Shown: positions 29,894 to 33,154 of the stretch, piece by piece
Numbering within the stretch: the first letter of the stretch is position 1
Layout of the letters: every line of letters begins with the position of its first letter
Virus record (IMG/VR): IMGVR_UViG_3300020200_000102
Span: 1-33,154 of that record
Reading direction: 5' to 3' (one strand)
DNA length: 33,154 nucleotides
From: a virus
Notes under the pieces: generated by a model
Database searches by the model: none
What the model was told of the DNA's origin: nothing
What the model saw: only the letters and a program-made list of their open reading frames with translations
Position numbers and translations under genes: made by a program

Positions 29894-30679
29894 ATGATTA
29901 AGCTACTAGATTTGTTAATTGAAGCCAAAGGCCAAAAGAAGGCTATTGTCATGGCAGGTGGAGCTGGTGTCGGTAAGTCTACCTTTGTTAAGAAGATCAG
30001 ACAAGACCTACAAAAGAATGGCTGGATAGAGCTGAACGCTGACAAATATGTAGAAGACCCTGAGTCTGACATGTTTAACAACTTAGCTAGAGCATCTATT
30101 AGAATAGACAAAGTAGAACTTCCTGAGACCATTAAGTCTGGAAAGAACTTCTTGTATGACACTACTGCAAGTAACGTACAAAGAGTCACTTCTATCAAAG
30201 ATAATGGCTATGATGTTATGATAGTCATGATCTATACTAACCCAATAGTTAGCTTCTCTCGTAACTTTAAACGTGAACGTAAAGTACCAACTGTAGGAGT
30301 CCTATCTAGTTGGAACAACATATACAAGAACATTGATACCTATAAAAAGACCTTTGGTAACAACTTCTATCTAGTTCAAACTACCATGACAGCTGAAGAA
30401 GAGTCAATGGTAAAAGAGTTTGAGAAGGCGTTCAAGCAAGGTAAGCTGAAAGAGTTCTTTGAGAGCTTACTATCCTCAGACAAGTTTAAGTCAACATTTA
30501 GAAAGGACCCAACTAAACAGAAGAGCCCTGAAGAGATTGCAAAGTCAAAAGCTATAGTAGACAAGCAGATCGACATACTAGCTGGTCAATTCGACAAGAT
30601 AGAGAAAGACGTTGAAAGAGTTAAGCCTGTGACTATGGATCAAGCAGTCGCTAAAGCAAAACAGTTTATTTCTAAGTGA
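29894..30679 (+). CDS. P-loop kinase, zeta-toxin/AAA_33-like, with candidate capsid-targeting N-terminus (261 aa)
   Basis: The Walker A motif GGAGVGKST sits at residues 22-30, right after the N-terminal MIKLLDLLIEAKGQKK. Downstream ELNADKYVEDPESD and FLYDTTASN, then IVMIYTNPIVSFSRN and RERKVP, follow the plan of zeta-toxin/AAA_33-type small-molecule kinases (base or sugar binding acidic motif, then an Arg-bearing lid). The first residues fit the MK-L-x-x-L-L-x-E pattern with a potential cut after LIE (8-10). The substrate is unknown: nucleotide, UDP-sugar or protein. ATATTTAT lies 6 nt before the ATG. It is the first gene of the coupled operon. Confidence 0.75.
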   Translation: MIKLLDLLIEAKGQKKAIVMAGGAGVGKSTFVKKIRQDLQKNGWIELNADKYVEDPESDMFNNLARASIRIDKVELPETIKSGKNFLYDTTASNVQRVTSIKDNGYDVMIVMIYTNPIVSFSRNFKRERKVPTVGVLSSWNNIYKNIDTYKKTFGNNFYLVQTTMTAEEESMVKEFEKAFKQGKLKEFFESLLSSDKFKSTFRKDPTKQKSPEEIAKSKAIVDKQIDILAGQFDKIEKDVERVKPVTMDQAVAKAKQFISK

Positions 30680-31074
30680 TTAAATTAATAAACATATTAA
30701 CTGAGAATGTACATCCGACTTTACAAAAAATTTCTGATGAAGTATCGTCTAAATTATATTGTAATAGGTTTGGCAACTGTGTTCATTTTGCAGAGTTGTT
30801 TGTTTCTGCTGTAGAAAAATATGCTCCTTCATTATTAAATACTTTTTTTGTTATAGAAGGATATGTAACTACAACAGCAGGTAAATTTGAACATACTTGG
30901 ATTGAAACAAAAGACGGAGATAAAATAGACCCAACTTTTGATCAATTCCAAGGAGCTATTAAAAAGATAACAAAAAGCAAAAAGTTTACAGCAGAAAAAT
31001 ATTTAGAAGATACAAAAAAAGGCACTTGGTTTTCTAAAAGAAGAGATGAATTGCCGCAAACTATATATAGATGA
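30676..31074 (+). CDS. transglutaminase-like cysteine peptidase-fold protein (132 aa)
   Basis: A GTG start overlaps the previous stop (GTGA). A Cys-His-Asp set in transglutaminase order is visible: C35 in NRFGNCVHFAELF, H73 in KFEHTWIETKDG and D85 in KIDPTFDQF. The fold can be hydrolase or transferase on peptides or amides. N-terminal MIKLINILTEN matches the capsid-targeting pattern, with LTE at residues 8-10. Small size (132 aa) suggests only the catalytic core. Assignment rests on the residue pattern and has no family-level proof. Confidence 0.6.
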   Translation: MIKLINILTENVHPTLQKISDEVSSKLYCNRFGNCVHFAELFVSAVEKYAPSLLNTFFVIEGYVTTTAGKFEHTWIETKDGDKIDPTFDQFQGAIKKITKSKKFTAEKYLEDTKKGTWFSKRRDELPQTIYR

Positions 31075-31661
31075 TCAACATAGACCATATAGGACGCCAG
31101 ATTGTAGAAGACCTTTTAAAAGAAGCGTCTTCAGATGTAGGCCCTTGTTTTTATCCTGGCAAATTTAAACCGCCACATAAAGGCCACTTTGAAGCAGCTA
31201 AGTATATTGCTTCTAAACCTTATATTAACAAGGTCTATATTATTATATCTAGAGTTACCAAGTTTGATATAACTGCAGAAGATTCACTTTATATATGGAA
31301 AGAATATTTGAAAGCGGAACCTAACCCAAAGATTCAGGTTTCTATTTCAAAAGAATCAACTCCTATAAAAGATATTTTTGTTTTTATGGATAATAATCCA
31401 GAAGTAGATCCTATTTATGTGGCCGGAGCAGCAGAAGAAGTAGAAGGTATAGGTTATTTTGATGCAATACAAAAAAGGTTTCCTGATCGTATAAGAAAAG
31501 AAATAATACCTGATCAATTTGAAAGAATATCTGCTACTCAAATGCGTAATGCAATAGAGACAGGAAACATAAAAAAGTTTGAGAAGTTTATCCCAGACTC
31601 AGCATATAATAAAGGAGCCACTAAAGATGTATTTAGTAGACTGTTGAAAATAATAAAATGA
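31071..31661 (+). CDS. HxGH nucleotidyltransferase, NMNAT/cytidylyltransferase-like (196 aa)
   Basis: GKFKPPHKGHFEAAKYI (HKGH at residues 36-39) is the nucleotide-binding HxGH motif, and ISATQMRNAI (from 153) equals the C-terminal ISSTxxR-type motif typical of NMN or pantetheine adenylyltransferases. YIIISRVTK and DPIYVAGAAEEVEG fill the Rossmann core. The N-terminus has a 20-residue amphipathic extension with IVE and LLKEAS (a potential LKE cut at residues 16-18). It would transfer AMP or CMP to a phosphorylated substrate such as NMN. Overlaps both neighbours by ATGA. Confidence 0.78.
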   Translation: MINIDHIGRQIVEDLLKEASSDVGPCFYPGKFKPPHKGHFEAAKYIASKPYINKVYIIISRVTKFDITAEDSLYIWKEYLKAEPNPKIQVSISKESTPIKDIFVFMDNNPEVDPIYVAGAAEEVEGIGYFDAIQKRFPDRIRKEIIPDQFERISATQMRNAIETGNIKKFEKFIPDSAYNKGATKDVFSRLLKIIK

Positions 31662-32917
31662 CAAATACAGAAAAGATATTAACCGTTGAAGATTTTGTTA
31701 AATTTGCTGTACAAAGACTCGGTATTAATAAAGTGCCTAAATTAAAGTTTACTAGTGACAGAGATTGGGCAGTTGAGCGTCATAGCTTTGGTCAATACAA
31801 TCCTAATGACAATATATTAGAAGTTTATATTAATAATAGAAACATGGCTGACATACTTAGAACACTTGGCCATGAATTAGTACATCACAGACAAAATGAA
31901 CTAGGTAAAATAAAAAACGATTCTGGTAATACTGGCTCTGAAATAGAGAATGAAGCAAACGTCCAAGCAGGAGTGTTAATGCGTGATTATGGTTATATCA
32001 ATGATACTATTTATGAAGCAGTTATTCCTACACTAAAACAAATATATGAGGTAGAAAAATCTGGACGTATTCAAATCTATTGTGATATGGATAGTGTGCT
32101 ATGTGACTTCGAAGGTAGATTTGAACACTACTACGGTGTACCACCTAGAGAGTACGTTAGCGAAAAAGGTCAAAAGATTATGGAAAAAGCCATCGACAAA
32201 ATAGGTGTAGTTTATTGGTCAAATATGCCTTGGATGCCAGACGGCAAAAAATTATGGGAGACTATAGGAAAATATAACCCTATTATCTTAACTAGTTCTG
32301 GTAATTTTGAATATGCAAAAAAAGGTAAGCTAGAGTGGATCAAAAAGAATCTGAACCCACAGCCACAAGATATTATGTTTGCTAATACTGGAAAGAAGTT
32401 TGAAGTGATCAAGAATAAAACACCTGAGGAAATCAAGAGTTCAATGTTAATAGATGATTATTATCCAAATCTTGCTCCATGGAGAGATATTGGTGGTATT
32501 GCTATCATGTATAAATCATATGATCAAGTAAGTGCAATACTAGATAAGTTTAGATTAACAGAAGACAAACTTTCTTATAATATTATTTCATCAGAACAAT
32601 TTAATAAAATATATGTTGAAGATCGTTTAAAAAAAGCTTACTTTGGAAATAAATATAAAAAAGATATTGTGACTGATATTAAACAGTATGGCAAAGGTGA
32701 TTATTGGTGTGTTAGTGAAAATTGTATAGATCACTATAGGGAAAATTCAAACTATATAGATGAAGATGAAACAATTTTACCAACAGGACTAAAAATAGCT
32801 GTAGGCAATCAAGATACTTTTGATAAATATGAAAAAGAAATTAAATTAAAAGCAGATGGATTTTATGATCCACAATTTGATACATATGGTTTAGTTTTGT
32901 TTAAAAAATATAAATAA
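31658..32917 (+). CDS. fusion: HExxH metallopeptidase-like, HAD nucleotidase-like and unknown C-terminal domain (419 aa)
   Basis: Domain 1 (~1-120): GHELVHHRQNE (HELVH at 72-76), followed by IENEANVQAG with an E that can be the third zinc ligand. Domain 2 (~137-300): HAD-type 5'(3')-deoxyribonucleotidase-like with IYCDMDSVLCDFEG (D143/D145), LTSSG (212-216), K near 253 and LIDDYYPN (D266/D267). Domain 3 (~305-419) is unrecognised. The linker at 116-137 holds IYE sites at 118-120 and 129-131. Unlike its neighbours its N-terminus (MTNTEKILTVEDFVK) lacks a clean [L/I]-x-E. Joined to the nucleotidyltransferase by ATGA. Catalytic residues of both enzymes look intact. Confidence 0.75.
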   Translation: MTNTEKILTVEDFVKFAVQRLGINKVPKLKFTSDRDWAVERHSFGQYNPNDNILEVYINNRNMADILRTLGHELVHHRQNELGKIKNDSGNTGSEIENEANVQAGVLMRDYGYINDTIYEAVIPTLKQIYEVEKSGRIQIYCDMDSVLCDFEGRFEHYYGVPPREYVSEKGQKIMEKAIDKIGVVYWSNMPWMPDGKKLWETIGKYNPIILTSSGNFEYAKKGKLEWIKKNLNPQPQDIMFANTGKKFEVIKNKTPEEIKSSMLIDDYYPNLAPWRDIGGIAIMYKSYDQVSAILDKFRLTEDKLSYNIISSEQFNKIYVEDRLKKAYFGNKYKKDIVTDIKQYGKGDYWCVSENCIDHYRENSNYIDEDETILPTGLKIAVGNQDTFDKYEKEIKLKADGFYDPQFDTYGLVLFKKYK

Positions 32918-32922
32918 GTTAT

Positions 32923-33051
32923 ATGATACCTAATGAGTCAACACTCAAGAAAGAGTTTTCGAAGCGTGATGTCCAAATAATGTGTAACCTTATAACCGGT
33001 AAATCTGGTGATAAAACACAGATTCAAGCAGGCTACGAAAAAATCAACTAA
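32923..33051 (+). CDS. small basic protein (42 aa)
   Basis: ATG 32923 begins a 42-codon frame ending TAA 33049-33051. The sequence KEFSKRDVQIMCNLITGKSG followed by DKTQIQAGYEK fits a short 'K-x-D-V-x-R-x-x-N-L-I-x-G ... T-x-x-Q-x-G-Y' motif that I have seen in small phage ORFs and as an N-terminal element of larger proteins. It has no assigned function. It starts 5 nt after the fusion gene. Confidence 0.5.
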   Translation: MIPNESTLKKEFSKRDVQIMCNLITGKSGDKTQIQAGYEKIN

Positions 33052-33066
33052 ATTAGCTAAATAATC

Positions 33067-33154
33067 ATGAAAATGACAGAATTAGAATTAAAGCAATTAA
33101 TTAGAGAAATAATTAAAGAAGGCTTAGAAGATACTTCTTGGACAAATGAAAAAG
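33067..33154 (+). CDS. partial gene with [L/I]-x-E-rich amphipathic N-terminus
   Basis: ATG 33067 opens a frame that runs off the window. The visible residues MKMTELELKQLIREIIKEGL then EDTSWTNEK form an amphipathic helix with two sites of the [L/I]-x-E type (IRE, IKE). This is very close in style to the other candidate capsid-targeting N-termini, and it continues the same strand and operon direction. The function of the body is not visible. Confidence 0.6.
   Translation, partial: MKMTELELKQLIREIIKEGLEDTSWTNEK

Overview
The window is a 33 kb piece of a tailed-phage genome, most probably a large T4-like myovirus. It encodes a T4-type baseplate module (gp6-like and gp25-like wedge proteins plus a central-spike region), a gp55-like late sigma factor, a primase with zinc-finger and TOPRIM domains, and many small ORFs. 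The DNA is AT-rich. Start codons usually follow A-rich stretches rather than strong Shine-Dalgarno sites, and the promoter-like motif TATATTTAC resembles the Bacteroidota -7 box TAnnTTTG. I therefore infer a Bacteroidota host, but nothing in the window proves it. I see no tRNA, rRNA, CRISPR array or insertion sequence.

Layout. (1) 1-2800 (+): small membrane peptides, then an operon of proteins with short amphipathic N-termini: a 91-aa protein, an HExxH metallopeptidase-like protein and an internally duplicated 296-aa protein. (2) 2800-8670 (+): accessory genes, mostly small and uncharacterised. They include widespread phage families ('MGFFSW', 'MGLDMY', DUF932), a small HTH protein and a T5orf172/GIY-YIG protein. 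Several of these genes have their own copy of a recurrent promoter motif, and two of the promoters also carry palindromic operator-like repeats. (3) 8705-10054 (+): an acidic 449-aa protein ending at a terminator. (4) 10113-27804 (-): one long converging block read right to left. It runs from small proteins, a thioredoxin-like protein, an HD-domain protein and the late sigma factor into the baseplate spike, hub and wedge genes, then a 1410-aa baseplate/tail protein, tail-fibre-like proteins and a GIY-YIG nuclease. Many junctions are TAATG, which suggests translational coupling. (5) 27805-28158: a divergent intergenic region with promoters and a relatively GC-rich, hairpin-bearing leader. (6) 28159-29879 (+): primase and a PD-(D/E)XK nuclease. 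(7) 29894-33154 (+): a tightly coupled operon (GTGA/ATGA overlaps) of a P-loop kinase, a transglutaminase-like protein, an HxGH nucleotidyltransferase and a metallopeptidase-HAD fusion, then two small ORFs, the last cut by the window edge.

The most interesting pattern is that otherwise unrelated proteins in regions 1, 3 and 7 share a short N-terminus of the type M-K-L-x-x-L-L-x-E, ending in [L/I]-x-E. This looks like the T4 capsid-targeting sequence that the gp21 prohead protease cleaves after [L/I]-x-E. If so, the phage packages a set of enzymes in its head and injects them with its DNA. The 296-aa protein repeats the site (LKE followed by IGDATA) at the start of both halves, so it could be a two-domain polyprotein split during head maturation. 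This is an inference from sequence pattern and needs virion proteomics.
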